Assembly (NCBI GenBank): GCA_026398615.1 | Contig: JAPLSN010000011.1 | Span: 36,158-100,157 of the forward strand | Source: Spirochaetota bacterium | GTDB lineage: Bacteria > Spirochaetota > Spirochaetia > Treponematales > UBA12059 | Length of the DNA stretch: 64,000 nt | Direction: 5' to 3' | Shown here: piece by piece, positions 1 to 11,112 of the stretch | Layout: every line of letters starts with the position of its first letter | Numbering within the stretch: position 1 is the stretch's first letter | The notes under the pieces: model-generated | What the model was told of the DNA's origin: nothing | Databases searched by the model: none | Seen by the model: the letters and a program-made list of their open reading frames with translations, nothing else | Made by a program: the position numbers and the translations under genes

Positions 1-1522
<1,522 letters not shown>

Positions 1523-3424
1523 ATGAAAAGCATACGGATGAGGATAATCGCGGCATTGGTCGGGGTTTCCATCACGACGAGCGTTCTCATGCAGGTTTTC
1601 CTGGGCATCTATTTCGAGAAGGATCTCGAAGCCACGATCTCCAGGCTGGGATACTTCGGCGTCGTCGTGCTCGCCCTCGAAGCGGCGGGATCGCTCTGGC
1701 TGGCCATCGCGCTCGACCCCTTCGCGCGCACGATAGCACGCGCCGCGTCGGGCGCCGCGATCGCCGACGCGGAGATGGCGGCGGCCAGGCGCTCGGCTTC
1801 CCGGGTCACCTCCATCATCGTCACCGTGGTCGTGGGCGGATTCCTCGTCGGTCCGATCGCCACCATCATCGTCAACACCGTCCTCGGGATCGACGTGCAT
1901 ACCGTCCCGGAAATCATCCTCCTCCTCTTCGTGAATGCGACCATCGGGGCGATGACCGCCCTCCAGATCATGTTCCTTGCCGACAACGTCCTGCAGAAAC
2001 CGATCGAGTCCCTGAAATTCCGGGACGTCGACGCCCGCGAGAAAACCATGGGCATCCAGGGCAGGATCCTGATGACGGGCCTCGCCTCCACCACCCTCGC
2101 CGTCGCGTTGGTCGTCACGGCGGGATACGGGTACGTCGTCCACTTCAACGACAGCTTGAAGGGGGCCGACATATCCGTCGCGCGTTTCATGATCGAGATG
2201 GCGGTTCTCGGCTTCGCCGTCATCCTCTGGGGCGGGATCCTGATCACGACGGTTGCACGGAGCATCTCCCAGCGGATCCGCAGCGTCGAAACCCGCATCG
2301 CGAACATCGCGGAGGGCGGCGGCGACCTCACCCGCCGCGCCCGCATCGTGCGGAACGACGAAGTGGGCCGCCTCGCCGCGGTCTTCAACCGCTTCCTGAA
2401 CAGCCTCCAGAGCCTCGTCGCGGGTACCGGCGGCCTGGCCCGCGACGTCCAGCTCTCGGCCTCTTCCCTCGCCGAGAGCGCCGAAAACGCGCGCGTCTCG
2501 GTTGACGACCTCGAGCGCTCCCTGGCCGGGGTCAGGAATTCGATCGAGCGGCAGAACGAGGTCGTCGGGACTACCGAAGGCGAGATAGCGCGGATGCTCG
2601 ACTCCATCGAGCGGGTTGCCGAGCAGGTATCCACGCAGGCCGGCTACGTGGAACAGAGTTCCGCCGCCATTTCGCAGATGGCCGCCAACATCGGCAGCGT
2701 CGCGAAGACCGCGGACAAGGCCGACGAAGTCGCGCGCCGCCTGAAGGAAATGAGCGAGACCGGCGGCACGGCCCTTCGCGACAGCCTCTCGTCCATCGAC
2801 GAGATTCAGACCGCTTCCCGGTCGATGCGGGACATCGTGGGCGTCATCTCCAAGATCGCGGCGCAGACGAACCTCCTGGCGATGAACGCGGCCATCGAGG
2901 CGGCCCACGCCGGCGCGGCGGGCGCGGGTTTCGCGGTGGTGGCCGACGAAGTGCGGTCCCTCGCCGAATCCGCGTCGCGGAGCGCCAAGGAAATCGTGGC
3001 GCTGATCGCCGGGATGGCGACCAAGATCGAGCGCGGCTCCTCCCTCGCCGGGCGCGCGGGCACCGCATTCGACGGCATCCGCGAGGGCGTGGACCAGACG
3101 GGCGAACTTGTGCGGACCATTGCCGCTTCCATGACCGAGCAGAAGGTCGGCGTCGGGGAAATCCTGTCCAGCACGGAGTCGCTCATCAGGGCGACGGAAA
3201 CGATCAAGGACCAGGCCACCGACCAGAAAGCCAAGTCGAAGGAAATGGAAAAGGCCATGTTCGCCATCGTGGACGCGTCCAACAGCATGTTCGAAGCCGT
3301 CGAAGAGGAGACCGGGAGCACCCAGACCCTGGCGCGCATCGTTTCACTCGTCGGGGCCGAGGCGGAAAAAAACCGCGCGCGCGTGACCGAGCTCCAGGCC
3401 GCCGTCGAAAAGTTCAAGGTTTGA
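1523..3424 (+). CDS. Methyl-accepting chemotaxis protein with six predicted TM segments
   Basis: 633 residues from ATG 1523 (AGGGAG about nine bases upstream). Hydrophobic segments lie near residues 7-30, 43-65, 96-121, 129-152, 181-206 and 222-245, so there is no large periplasmic sensor domain of the usual kind. A HAMP-like region follows (about 246-295), then a long coiled-coil signalling domain. Its hairpin tip near residues 445-490 reads AAQTNLLAMNAAIEAAHAG, with H where enteric receptors have R. The protein should feed the CheA/CheW array encoded at 52-57 kb. The membrane-embedded sensor suggests detection of a membrane or energy-state signal rather than a periplasmic ligand; that is inference. 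Confidence 0.93.
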   Translation: MKSIRMRIIAALVGVSITTSVLMQVFLGIYFEKDLEATISRLGYFGVVVLALEAAGSLWLAIALDPFARTIARAASGAAIADAEMAAARRSASRVTSIIVTVVVGGFLVGPIATIIVNTVLGIDVHTVPEIILLLFVNATIGAMTALQIMFLADNVLQKPIESLKFRDVDAREKTMGIQGRILMTGLASTTLAVALVVTAGYGYVVHFNDSLKGADISVARFMIEMAVLGFAVILWGGILITTVARSISQRIRSVETRIANIAEGGGDLTRRARIVRNDEVGRLAAVFNRFLNSLQSLVAGTGGLARDVQLSASSLAESAENARVSVDDLERSLAGVRNSIERQNEVVGTTEGEIARMLDSIERVAEQVSTQAGYVEQSSAAISQMAANIGSVAKTADKADEVARRLKEMSETGGTALRDSLSSIDEIQTASRSMRDIVGVISKIAAQTNLLAMNAAIEAAHAGAAGAGFAVVADEVRSLAESASRSAKEIVALIAGMATKIERGSSLAGRAGTAFDGIREGVDQTGELVRTIAASMTEQKVGVGEILSSTESLIRATETIKDQATDQKAKSKEMEKAMFAIVDASNSMFEAVEEETGSTQTLARIVSLVGAEAEKNRARVTELQAAVEKFKV

Positions 3425-3470
3425 CCCGGGCGCGAGCCTGAAGCAGCCACGAACGCCGGAGGAGGCCGTT

Positions 3471-4337
3471 GTGAACCGGATTACCGCGATTCGCAGACTG
3501 TCCGATGAAGTCTACCGCATGGAGATCGAGGCGCCGGATGTTGCGCGGGAACGCAAGGCGGGCCAGTTCGTCATCGTGCAGACCGACCTCGAATGGGGCG
3601 AGCGGATACCGCTCACCATCGCCGACGCCGATCCTTCGAAGGGCACCATCGCGCTGATCTTCCAGACCGTGGGCGCGTCCACCCACAGGCTCGCGGCCAA
3701 GGCCGTCGGCGACGCCGTGGCGGTGCTCGGCCCCTTGGGCAATCCCACCCGTGTCTGGAAGGTCGGCACCGCCGTGTGCGTGGGCGGAGGCATCGGGGCC
3801 GCCCCGCTCCACCCGATCGCGCAGGCGCTCAAGGCCGCCGGCAACCGGCTCGTGACGATCATCGGCGCGCGCACGAAGAGCCTCCTCGTCATGGAGGACG
3901 AGATGCGCGCCATCGCCGACGAACTCATCGTCGTCACCGACGACGGCAGCTACGGGCGCAAGGCCCTCGTGACGGAACCGCTCAAGGAGCTCTGCTCTCT
4001 CCCGGAGAAGCCGGGCATCGTCGTGGCCATCGGGCCTGCGATCATGATGAAATTCTGCGCCGAAACCACGCGGCCCTTCGGCGTGAAGACGATCGTCTCC
4101 CTCAACACGATCATGATCGACGGGACGGGCATGTGCGGCGGCTGCCGCGTCTCGGTCGGTGGCGAGACGAAATTCGTCTGCGTCGACGGCCCCGAATTCG
4201 ACGGCCACCTCGTGGATTTCGACGGCATGATGCGGCGGCTCCGCGCGTACAGGGACCAGGAGGACGCGGCCCACGAAAAGTGCCACCTCGAGCTGAAGCT
4301 GGCGGAACTCGAAGCCGGCAGGGGAAGCACCCGTTGA
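3471..4337 (+). CDS. nfnA: NADH-dependent ferredoxin:NADP oxidoreductase subunit A (NfnA-like)
   Basis: 288 residues from GTG 3471, with a strong GGAGGAGG at 3458-3465. It belongs to the ferredoxin-reductase/PyrK group: an N-terminal FAD-binding barrel, a nucleotide-binding fold (GGGIGAAPL near residue 104) and a C-terminal [2Fe-2S] cysteine cluster (MCGGCRVSV followed by FVCVDGPEF). Directly upstream of the glutamate-synthase-like partner and overlapping it by four bases, the classic nfnA-nfnB layout. The complex couples NADH and reduced ferredoxin to NADP reduction by flavin-based bifurcation. Sulfide dehydrogenase subunit is an alternative label for the same protein pair. Confidence 0.85.
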   Translation: MNRITAIRRLSDEVYRMEIEAPDVARERKAGQFVIVQTDLEWGERIPLTIADADPSKGTIALIFQTVGASTHRLAAKAVGDAVAVLGPLGNPTRVWKVGTAVCVGGGIGAAPLHPIAQALKAAGNRLVTIIGARTKSLLVMEDEMRAIADELIVVTDDGSYGRKALVTEPLKELCSLPEKPGIVVAIGPAIMMKFCAETTRPFGVKTIVSLNTIMIDGTGMCGGCRVSVGGETKFVCVDGPEFDGHLVDFDGMMRRLRAYRDQEDAAHEKCHLELKLAELEAGRGSTR

Positions 4338-5815
4338 CGCTGACCAGGGACGTCCTCTACCCGGCCGCCGCGGCCGAACTCGCCCGCATCGACGGAAAAC
4401 CCCTGAGCAACAAGGAACGGCTCGCCATCCCCCACCAGGAAATGCCCTGCCAGGCCCCCGAAGAACGCGCCTGCAACATGCGGGAAGTCGCGCTCGGATA
4501 TTCGGCGGAACAGGCGCGCGTGGAGGCGGCGCGCTGCCTGCAGTGCCGGAACGCGCCCTGCGTGGCCGGCTGCCCGGTTCTTGTGGACATACCCCTCTTC
4601 ATCGGGAAGATGCGGGACGGCGATTTCGCGGGAGCGGCCGCGGTCATCATGAAGACGAACCTCCTGCCCGCGGTATGCGGACGCGTCTGCCCGCAGGAAA
4701 AGCAGTGCCAGCTCCCCTGCACCGTCGGCAAGGCGCTCGGCGGCGTGGAAAAAGCCGTGCAGATCGGGCGCCTGGAGCGCTTCGCGGCCGACTTCGCGCG
4801 CGAGGGGCGCCTCGTTCCCCCGCCGGCCATGAAACCGCCTTCGGGCAAGCGCGTCGCCGTGGTGGGTTCGGGCCCCGCCGGGCTCACCGTCGCCGCGGAC
4901 CTCCGCAGGGAAGGCCACGACGTGGTGGTGTACGAAGCCTTCCAGAAGCCCGGCGGCGTGATGGTCTACGGTATACCGGAATTCCGGCTTCCGAAGGAGA
5001 TCGTCCGTTTCGAAGTTTCGGCACTCGAAAAGATGGGCGTGCGGATAGAGACGAACTTCCTCGTGGGTCGCACGCGCAGGCTCAAGGACCTCCTCGACGG
5101 CGACGGGTTCGACGCGGTCTTCATCGGGTCGGGCGCGGGGCTTCCCAAGTTCATGGACATGCCCGGGGAGAACCTCGTCGGGGTCTTCAGCGCGAACGAG
5201 TACCTGACCCGGACCAACCTCATGAAAGCCTGGGACCGCGAACGTGCCCTCACGCCGATATTCCCGTCCAGACGGGTCGCCGTGCTCGGGGGCGGCAATG
5301 TCGCCATGGACTCCGCGCGCATGGCCCTGAGGCTCGGCGCCGGGGAAGTCCGCGTGCTGTACCGCCGCACCCGCGAGGAAATGCCGGCCAGGACGGAGGA
5401 AATCGACCACGCCATGGAGGAAGGGATCTTCTTCGACTTCCTCTCGAGCCCGACCCGCGTGCTTCCCGACGGCGACGGCAAGGTCCGCGCTCTCGAAGTG
5501 AAGAACTACCGCCTGGGCGAACCGGACGCCTCCGGCCGACGGAGCCCGGTCGGCATCGAGGGCAGCGAGCACGAAGCGGCCTTCGACACCGTGATCGTGG
5601 CCATCGGCAACGAGTCCAACCCGCTCCTCGCGCGGACGACCGAGGAACTCGTCGTCGACCGCCGGGGCCACATCATCGTGGACGAAAAGCAGAAGACCTC
5701 GATGGAAAGGGTCTACGCCGGGGGCGACATCGTCCTCGGCGCCGCCACGGTCATCCTGGCCATGGGCGAAGGCCGCCGCGCCGCCGCCGCCATCAACGAG
5801 CTGCTCTCGAAATAA
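4334..5815 (+). CDS. nfnB: NfnB-like / glutamate synthase small-subunit-type flavoprotein
   Basis: 493 residues. The start is taken as TTG 4334, overlapping the nfnA stop (TTGA) with an AGGGGA just upstream; no ATG gives a full N-terminus. Two N-terminal ferredoxin-like cysteine groups (CLQCRNAPCVAGCP and CGRVCPQEKQCQLPC) bind [4Fe-4S] clusters. These are followed by an FAD-binding GSGPAGL motif near residue 178, an NADPH-binding GGGNVAMD motif and a C-terminal GGDIVLGAATVI. This is the bifurcating NfnB subunit when paired with NfnA; a stand-alone role as glutamate synthase beta subunit is less likely because no large subunit is adjacent. No terminator with a U-tract is obvious downstream. 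Confidence 0.85.
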   Translation: MTLTRDVLYPAAAAELARIDGKPLSNKERLAIPHQEMPCQAPEERACNMREVALGYSAEQARVEAARCLQCRNAPCVAGCPVLVDIPLFIGKMRDGDFAGAAAVIMKTNLLPAVCGRVCPQEKQCQLPCTVGKALGGVEKAVQIGRLERFAADFAREGRLVPPPAMKPPSGKRVAVVGSGPAGLTVAADLRREGHDVVVYEAFQKPGGVMVYGIPEFRLPKEIVRFEVSALEKMGVRIETNFLVGRTRRLKDLLDGDGFDAVFIGSGAGLPKFMDMPGENLVGVFSANEYLTRTNLMKAWDRERALTPIFPSRRVAVLGGGNVAMDSARMALRLGAGEVRVLYRRTREEMPARTEEIDHAMEEGIFFDFLSSPTRVLPDGDGKVRALEVKNYRLGEPDASGRRSPVGIEGSEHEAAFDTVIVAIGNESNPLLARTTEELVVDRRGHIIVDEKQKTSMERVYAGGDIVLGAATVILAMGEGRRAAAAINELLSK

Positions 5816-6348
5816 GAATACCGTGGACGAAAACCACGGAAGCACGGGACACGGAGATGGAAAAAACAAAACACGGAAAATGCCGGAAAATGGAAAAAGC
5901 CGATTCCCCGTTTCATTCATGCTTCCGTTTCCCTCCGTGCCTCCGTGTTTCCGTGGTTCCATTTCACGGGAAAGCGGATTGCGCTGCAAGTCTCGCGTCA
6001 GAGCGTGAAGGTCAGGCCGTCCACGGGGAGACCCGGGAGCGGGTCGCGGCCAGGGCCAGCACCGCGGCGCGGGCGGCTTCCGGGAGGCGGCGCATGTCGT
6101 CGGGCATCTGCGGCTCCTTGTCGTCGGGATATCCGGGAAACCCGGTTCCGGATGTCGTTCGTCCGTATCGCCGAGTGTAACACGGGATCGCGCCCGGCGC
6201 CCGTTTCCCCGGCGATCCGGATCGCTTGCAATGCGGCATTCCACTCGGATACCTTACATGGAGGAACGATGCCCGAGGCAAGCCGACCCGCAAACTGCGT
6301 CACCCGTCCATGCCGGTCGCTCGGTCGCTCGGACTGTCGGAGGCATTC
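5816..6348. other. Gene-free gap with a CCACGG/CCGTGG inverted-repeat element
   Basis: Between nfnB and a decayed gene. Bases 5820-5965 hold an imperfect long inverted repeat built from CCACGG, CACGGG and ACACGG on the left and TCCGTG, CTCCGTG and CCGTGG on the right; it could fold into a long hairpin. A second stretch (12760-12820) uses the related words CCTTCGTG and CTTCGTGG. A 31-codon frame on the minus strand (6107-6012) has an AAGGAG before its ATG but no recognisable product. The rest shows nothing. Confidence 0.5.
5820..5965. repeat. Long imperfect inverted repeat of CCGTGG-type words
   Basis: The left arm contains CCGTGG, CCACGG, CACGGG and ACACGGAG; the right arm contains CCCTCCGTG, CCTCCGTG and TTCCGTGG. 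The centre is AT-richer. It looks like a dispersed intergenic palindromic element rather than a transcription terminator, because no U-tract follows. Confidence 0.5.
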
Positions 6349-8388
6349 ATGAAAAAGTCTTCCTGGACCGGTCATGCATGGATCCTGGCGGCGGCGCTGC
6401 TTTCGGCCGCATCGTGCACTCCGACGGGAGATATCGTCATCGGGTTCGCCGCCAGCCTTTCCGGAAAGGACGCGGCGCTGGGTGTCGACGGGCGCAACGC
6501 CGCCGAGCTGTACGTCAGGCAGATCAATGCGGGCGGCGGCATCGGAGGCAGGAAGATCAAGCTCGTCGCGAAGGATTTCCGGAGCGACGATGCCAGGATC
6601 GTGCCCTCGGACGAAGAGCTGCTCCGCGATGGCGCCGTCGCCATCGTCGGGCATTTCACGAGCGCCGCGGTCAATGCCGCGCTGGAATTCGCGAACCGGG
6701 AAAAGATCACGCTCGTGAGCCCTGCGGCCACATCGACGGATCTCTCGGGAAAAGACGACCTTTTCTTCAGGACGATCATGAGTTCCGCCAAGGACCCGGT
6801 ATTCCTCGCCGGCCACATGCGATCCAGAGGCGCGACATCCCTCCTGATCATCAAGTCATCCTCGAACCGGTCGTACACCGCGACGTATGCCGACCACATG
6901 AGGACGGCGATGAACGTGGTCGCCGAAATCGAATACGGGGACGCGAAGGCCATCGATTTCGGGCGGATAGCGGCCATACCGAAGATCGACGCCATCCTCG
7001 TCATCGCGAATTCGATCGATACGGGTACGATCGCCCAGGCGCTGAAGATCCGTGGCATCCGCAAACCCCATTACCTGAGCGGCTGGGCCGGCGACGACAC
7101 GCTCATCGAGTACGGGGGCGAGGCCGTCGAGGGAGCCATCTTCGTCCACCAGATCGACAACACGAACGAGAGCCTCGGCGGATTCATCGATGACTACCGG
7201 GCCGTCTACGGCGTTCCGCCGAGCTTCGCGGCCATAGAGACCTGAGACGCGATGTGCCTCGTTCGCGACGTGCTCAAGGAAGGCGGAGGCACGGGGCGCG
7301 CCACCTTCCACGACATCATCCGGAAGATCCGGTCCTTCAAAAGCCCGTCAGGCGAGATCCGCATGGACCGGTTCGGTGACGCCGAACGCACGCTGTATTT
7401 CAAGAAGGTGTCCGGCGGCCGGATCGTCGTGCTCGGTCTTCGAGACCGCCGGCAGCGCGATGTTCATCATCGACGCGGAAGATTCCCTCGTGCTGGAAGC
7501 CAACAACCACGCCCTGCGCCTGTTCGGCTACCCGAAGGAGGAGTTCCTGCGCCTGCGCGAAGCCGACCTCATGGCGCCGGCCCGGGATCCGGGCATCGGC
7601 GACGGACCGGGCCCCGCCATGAACTGCCGTCGTAAGGACGGCTCTACCTTCCCCGCGGAGACCGAGGTGGCCGGCACCTCGGTGGGCGGGCGCCCGGTAT
7701 GCGTCCGCAGCGTCCGCGACGTCACGTACAAGAAGGAAGCTGAAAACCGCCTGCTTCTGAACCTCGCCGAGAGGAAGTCCTGCTCAGGGAAATCCACCAC
7801 CGCGTCAAGAACAACCTCCAGCTCGTCATCAGCCTGCTCTCCCTGCAGTCGAACGACATCGAGGACGAAGCCCAGAAGAAGTCGTTCTCGGACTCGATGG
7901 ACCGCATCCAGGTGATGTCGATGATCCACGAGATGCTCTACGAATCCAGCAACCTGTCGAACATCGATTTCTCGGAGTACGCGCGCGCGATCTCGGAGTC
8001 CCTCGTGACGACCTACTCGAACAGCCGGATCATCCCGCGGCTGAGCTTCGACCTGGAACCGGTCCGGTTCGGCATCGATACCGCCATATCCTGCGGCCTC
8101 ATCGTGAACGAAGTCCTCACCAATTCGTTCAAGTACGCGTTTTCCGGGGAATGCCCGCCGCACGACCCGACGCTTTCCGTCGGCGTCAGGCGTTCCGCCG
8201 ACGGCGTCGTCGCAATCGCCATTTTCGACAACGGCAAGGGCATACCCGAATCCGTCGACCCCGCGACTGCGACGACGCTCGGGCTCCAGCTCGTCGTCAT
8301 GCTCACCCGCCAGATCGACGGGGAATGGGAACTGGGGCGCGACGGCGGCACGCGTTGGACGAGACGCTTCAATCCGCAAACCCGCTGA
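6349..8388 (+). pseudogene. Broken fusion: LivJ-type binding protein joined to PAS/HisKA_2 histidine kinase
   Basis: The frame opens at ATG 6349 with a lipoprotein-like signal (hydrophobic run ending SAASC near residue 23) and a type-1 periplasmic binding protein (GFAASLSGKDAALG, NAAELYVRQINA). It stops in frame at TGA 7243-7245, yet the same frame resumes immediately with matching C-terminal sequence (DAMCLVRDVLKEGG up to about 7430). A shift to the next frame near 7431-7436 then gives a PAS domain (FETAGSAMFIIDAEDS). A second shift near 7776 restores frame 1 with REIHHRVKNNLQLVISLLS (HisKA_2/HWE-like), the N box IVNEVLTNSFKYAF and DNGKGIPE, ending at 8388. No TM segment separates sensor and kinase. 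One nonsense codon plus two shifts make an active product unlikely. Confidence 0.8.
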
Positions 8389-8449
8389 ACGCAAGCCCCG
8401 GCGGCACCGTCATTCTTTCATCAGCCTTCTCTGCTCATCGGAGAACGCT

Positions 8450-8543
8450 GCCTTGGCGGGCGCGACGGCCGGGACTCCGGCCACTGTACAACGGGGCTCG
8501 ATCCAGGCTACATTCATGCAAGGTTCGTCCGCCAAGGCAGCGG
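8450..8543. repeat. Inverted repeat upstream of the U32 gene
   Basis: CGCTGCCTTGGCGGG (8450-8464) and TCCGCCAAGGCAGCG (8529-8543) are complementary at 14 of 15 positions and enclose about 64 bases. It lies in the 216-base gap before the U32 gene. It could form a leader hairpin; there is no U-tract. Confidence 0.5.
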
Positions 8544-8604
8544 GCGGTTTCGCATTTTCCCCGACCCGGCGCAGCAGCGCGCCGTGCACCCCGGAGTCAC
8601 GCAC

Positions 8605-10956
8605 ATGAACAACCCCGAACTTCTCGCGCCGGCAGGATCGCTCGAGGCGCTCGACGCCGCCGTCGGAGAGGGAGCGGACGCCGTCTATCTCGGCCTCCGG
8701 TCCTTCAACGCGCGCATGCGTACGCGCAACTTCGCCTTCAACCAGTTCGAAGCGGCCGTCGACACCCTGCACAAGTCCGGGAAGCGCATCTACGTCACCG
8801 TCAACACCGTTTTCGAGGACCGCGAATCCGACCGCATGTACCAGCTCCTCCAGTACATCGACCGGGTCGGGCCGGACGGCGTCATCGTCCAGGATCTCGG
8901 CACGGTCAGGCTGGCAAGGGAGGAATTCCCGAAACTGCGCCTCCACGCATCCACTCAGATGAACGTCGCCTCCGCGGCCGGAGCCAACTTCCTCTCCAGG
9001 TTCGGCTTCAAGCGCGTCGTGCTCGCAAGGGAATCGACCCTCGATGAAATCGCCTCCATCCGCCGCGCCACCAATATCGAGATCGAAACCTTCGTCCACG
9101 GAGCGCTGTGCGTGTCGTGCTCCGGGATCTGCCTGTTCTCGAGCTACCTCGGCGGAAAGAGCGCGAACCGCGGCGTCTGCGCCCAGGCCTGCAGGCGCCT
9201 GTACGAGGCGGACGGAGCCCGCTCCGGCTATTTCTTCAGCCCCGACGACCTCCAGCTCATCGGGAAGGTCCCGGAGCTCGTCGAAGCCGGCGTCAGCAGT
9301 TTCAAGATCGAAGGGCGCATGAAGAGCGCCGAGTACGTGGGCGCCGTGACCGCGGCATACCGCTACCTGATCGACAACTGGCGGCACGACCGCGAGCGAG
9401 CCGAGGCCAAGGCCAAGGCCATCCTCCAGTCCGACTTCGCGCGCCGGAAGACCACGTACTGGTTCGACGGCCGCGTCGAACCCGACTACATCAAGATCGA
9501 CCAGGCCGGCGGCACGGGCACGTCGCTCGGGAAGGTTCGCAAGGTGCGCGCGTTCGAGGAAGACGGACCGCGTTGGGCGCTCGTCACCACGCACGAGGGG
9601 CTCGCGGAGGGCGACTCGGTGCGCATCCACAGCGCCGACGACTCGGGCCGCGTCACGAGCAAGATCCGCGGCATCAAGATGACGCCGGAGGGCATGTACC
9701 TCAAGCTCGAATGCGAATTCAAGGCGATGGACCAGATCTATCTCATCCAGACGGCCTCGGCCGGCAAGCGCTTCAGGCGCGTGATCCCGGACGACCTGGC
9801 CCGCTTCCGCGCGTTCCCGAGTTGGGACGCCGCGCCCGGCGTGCCGTTCGCGAAAGCGCGCGCCGAAGTCCGCTCCGATTGGCCCGACGGGTTGTACGCG
9901 ATGGTCAGCCGCTTTGCCAACCTCCATACCCTTCTCTCGGTCCGGCCGACCAAGGCGGTGCTCCGCCTCACCCGGAAGACGGCCGGGCAGCTCCGCAAGT
10001 ACGAGAAGGAGCTTCCGTTCAAGAGGGACTCGCTCGTCCTCTGGCTCGAACCCTGGCTCGCGGAATCCGACGCCGAATGGCTCGCCGCGGAACTCGACTG
10101 GTGGTGCGAACGGGGACAGCGGCATTTCATCGCCAACAACCTCGGGCATTTCACCATGCTTCGCGGGCGCGACGCGGCCATCGTCGCCGGACCCTTCCTC
10201 TACGCCTTCAACCCATACGCCGCGGCGTTCCTCTTCGAGGCGGGGAGCGAGTGCATCGTCCCGCCGCTCGAGGTATCGAAACAGGATATCTTCAGGCTGG
10301 CCGAAATTTTCGACAAGCGCTCGTGGATGCTGCCGGTATTCGCCTTCCCGCAGCTCTTCACGATCCGCGCCGACCTGGGCGCATCCCACGATTTCCGCTT
10401 CTTTTCCGATCGCGACCGGCTCTCCTACGAACTCGTCTCCGGGCAGGAAGGCTCGGTCGTGATCCCCGCCAACCCATTCTCCATCGTGGATCGCGTCCCC
10501 TTCCTCCGCAAGGAAGGCTTCGGCAAGTTCCTCCTGGACTTCAGCTTCGTCGACCTCAAGAAACCACTGTACCGGCAGGTGATGGCGGCGGCGGAAGAGG
10601 CGAAAGTCCTTCCGGAAACGCATCGATTCAACTGGAAGGAAGGATTCTGGACGCCCGAGGAAGAGAGGAAGCCCGTCGATCGCGAGGATGACCGGGCGGA
10701 GCCCGTTGTCGATCCCGAGAGCCGTCCTGCCGGCGGGCGCTCCGACCGGACAAAAGCGCGCGGCGGAAGGATCATGGGGAAGGACGGTCTCCGTCCCCGC
10801 GGCACCGACCGCCACGGAGTGGCCGCACCGGGCAGCCGCCGGGGTCGGGGCATACCCGGGGCCGGAAGAAGCTCGACAGCCACGGGCAACAGTGCCGGTC
10901 GCGGCGGGAAAACCTCTGGCCGCAAGCCGGGAAGCCCCGGCCGCGGCCGACCCTGA
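8605..10956 (+). CDS. Peptidase U32 family protein (TrhP/RlhA-like) with basic C-terminal tail
   Basis: 783 residues from ATG 8605 (CGGAG nine bases upstream); an in-frame GTG at 8584 is less well placed. The N-terminal half is a U32 TIM-barrel-like domain (LLAPAGSLEALDAAV, AVYLGLRSFNAR). The family signature ETFVHGALCVSCSGICLFS sits near residues 162-180, followed by RGVCAQACRR; these cysteines would hold an Fe-S cluster. Characterised relatives hydroxylate tRNA uridine 34 or 23S rRNA rather than cut proteins, so an RNA-modification role is favoured. The last roughly 95 residues are rich in G, R, S and P, unlike the folded domain, and could bind RNA. Monocistronic by spacing. Confidence 0.85.
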   Translation: MNNPELLAPAGSLEALDAAVGEGADAVYLGLRSFNARMRTRNFAFNQFEAAVDTLHKSGKRIYVTVNTVFEDRESDRMYQLLQYIDRVGPDGVIVQDLGTVRLAREEFPKLRLHASTQMNVASAAGANFLSRFGFKRVVLARESTLDEIASIRRATNIEIETFVHGALCVSCSGICLFSSYLGGKSANRGVCAQACRRLYEADGARSGYFFSPDDLQLIGKVPELVEAGVSSFKIEGRMKSAEYVGAVTAAYRYLIDNWRHDRERAEAKAKAILQSDFARRKTTYWFDGRVEPDYIKIDQAGGTGTSLGKVRKVRAFEEDGPRWALVTTHEGLAEGDSVRIHSADDSGRVTSKIRGIKMTPEGMYLKLECEFKAMDQIYLIQTASAGKRFRRVIPDDLARFRAFPSWDAAPGVPFAKARAEVRSDWPDGLYAMVSRFANLHTLLSVRPTKAVLRLTRKTAGQLRKYEKELPFKRDSLVLWLEPWLAESDAEWLAAELDWWCERGQRHFIANNLGHFTMLRGRDAAIVAGPFLYAFNPYAAAFLFEAGSECIVPPLEVSKQDIFRLAEIFDKRSWMLPVFAFPQLFTIRADLGASHDFRFFSDRDRLSYELVSGQEGSVVIPANPFSIVDRVPFLRKEGFGKFLLDFSFVDLKKPLYRQVMAAAEEAKVLPETHRFNWKEGFWTPEEERKPVDREDDRAEPVVDPESRPAGGRSDRTKARGGRIMGKDGLRPRGTDRHGVAAPGSRRGRGIPGAGRSSTATGNSAGRGGKTSGRKPGSPGRGRP

Positions 10957-11112
10957 CCTGTCCCCGGCGCGGACGCGGTGCCCGGCGATTGACTGCATGA
11001 AGGCGCCCGCGATATCGTCGAAGTTCGCATGCGGCCCGCGGAGGGCCTGTTCCGAAAGGATGAAACTCTCCTCCGGACCGGAATCGATCCTTCCCGAATG
11101 GAGGGACATCTC

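Noticed and set aside
6012..6107. A 31-codon minus-strand frame with AAGGAG before ATG
   Set aside because: The product is short, Arg/Ala-rich and unrecognised. It may be the relic of a gene start but cannot be supported as a gene.
7243..7245. TGA as a selenocysteine or readthrough codon
   Set aside because: Family members have an ordinary aromatic residue here, and two further frameshifts downstream show decay; no selenocysteine context was seen.
8410..11109. An 899-codon minus-strand frame across the U32 gene
   Set aside because: It is antisense to a protein with clear U32 signatures; the translation shows no motif and the start has no ribosome-binding site.
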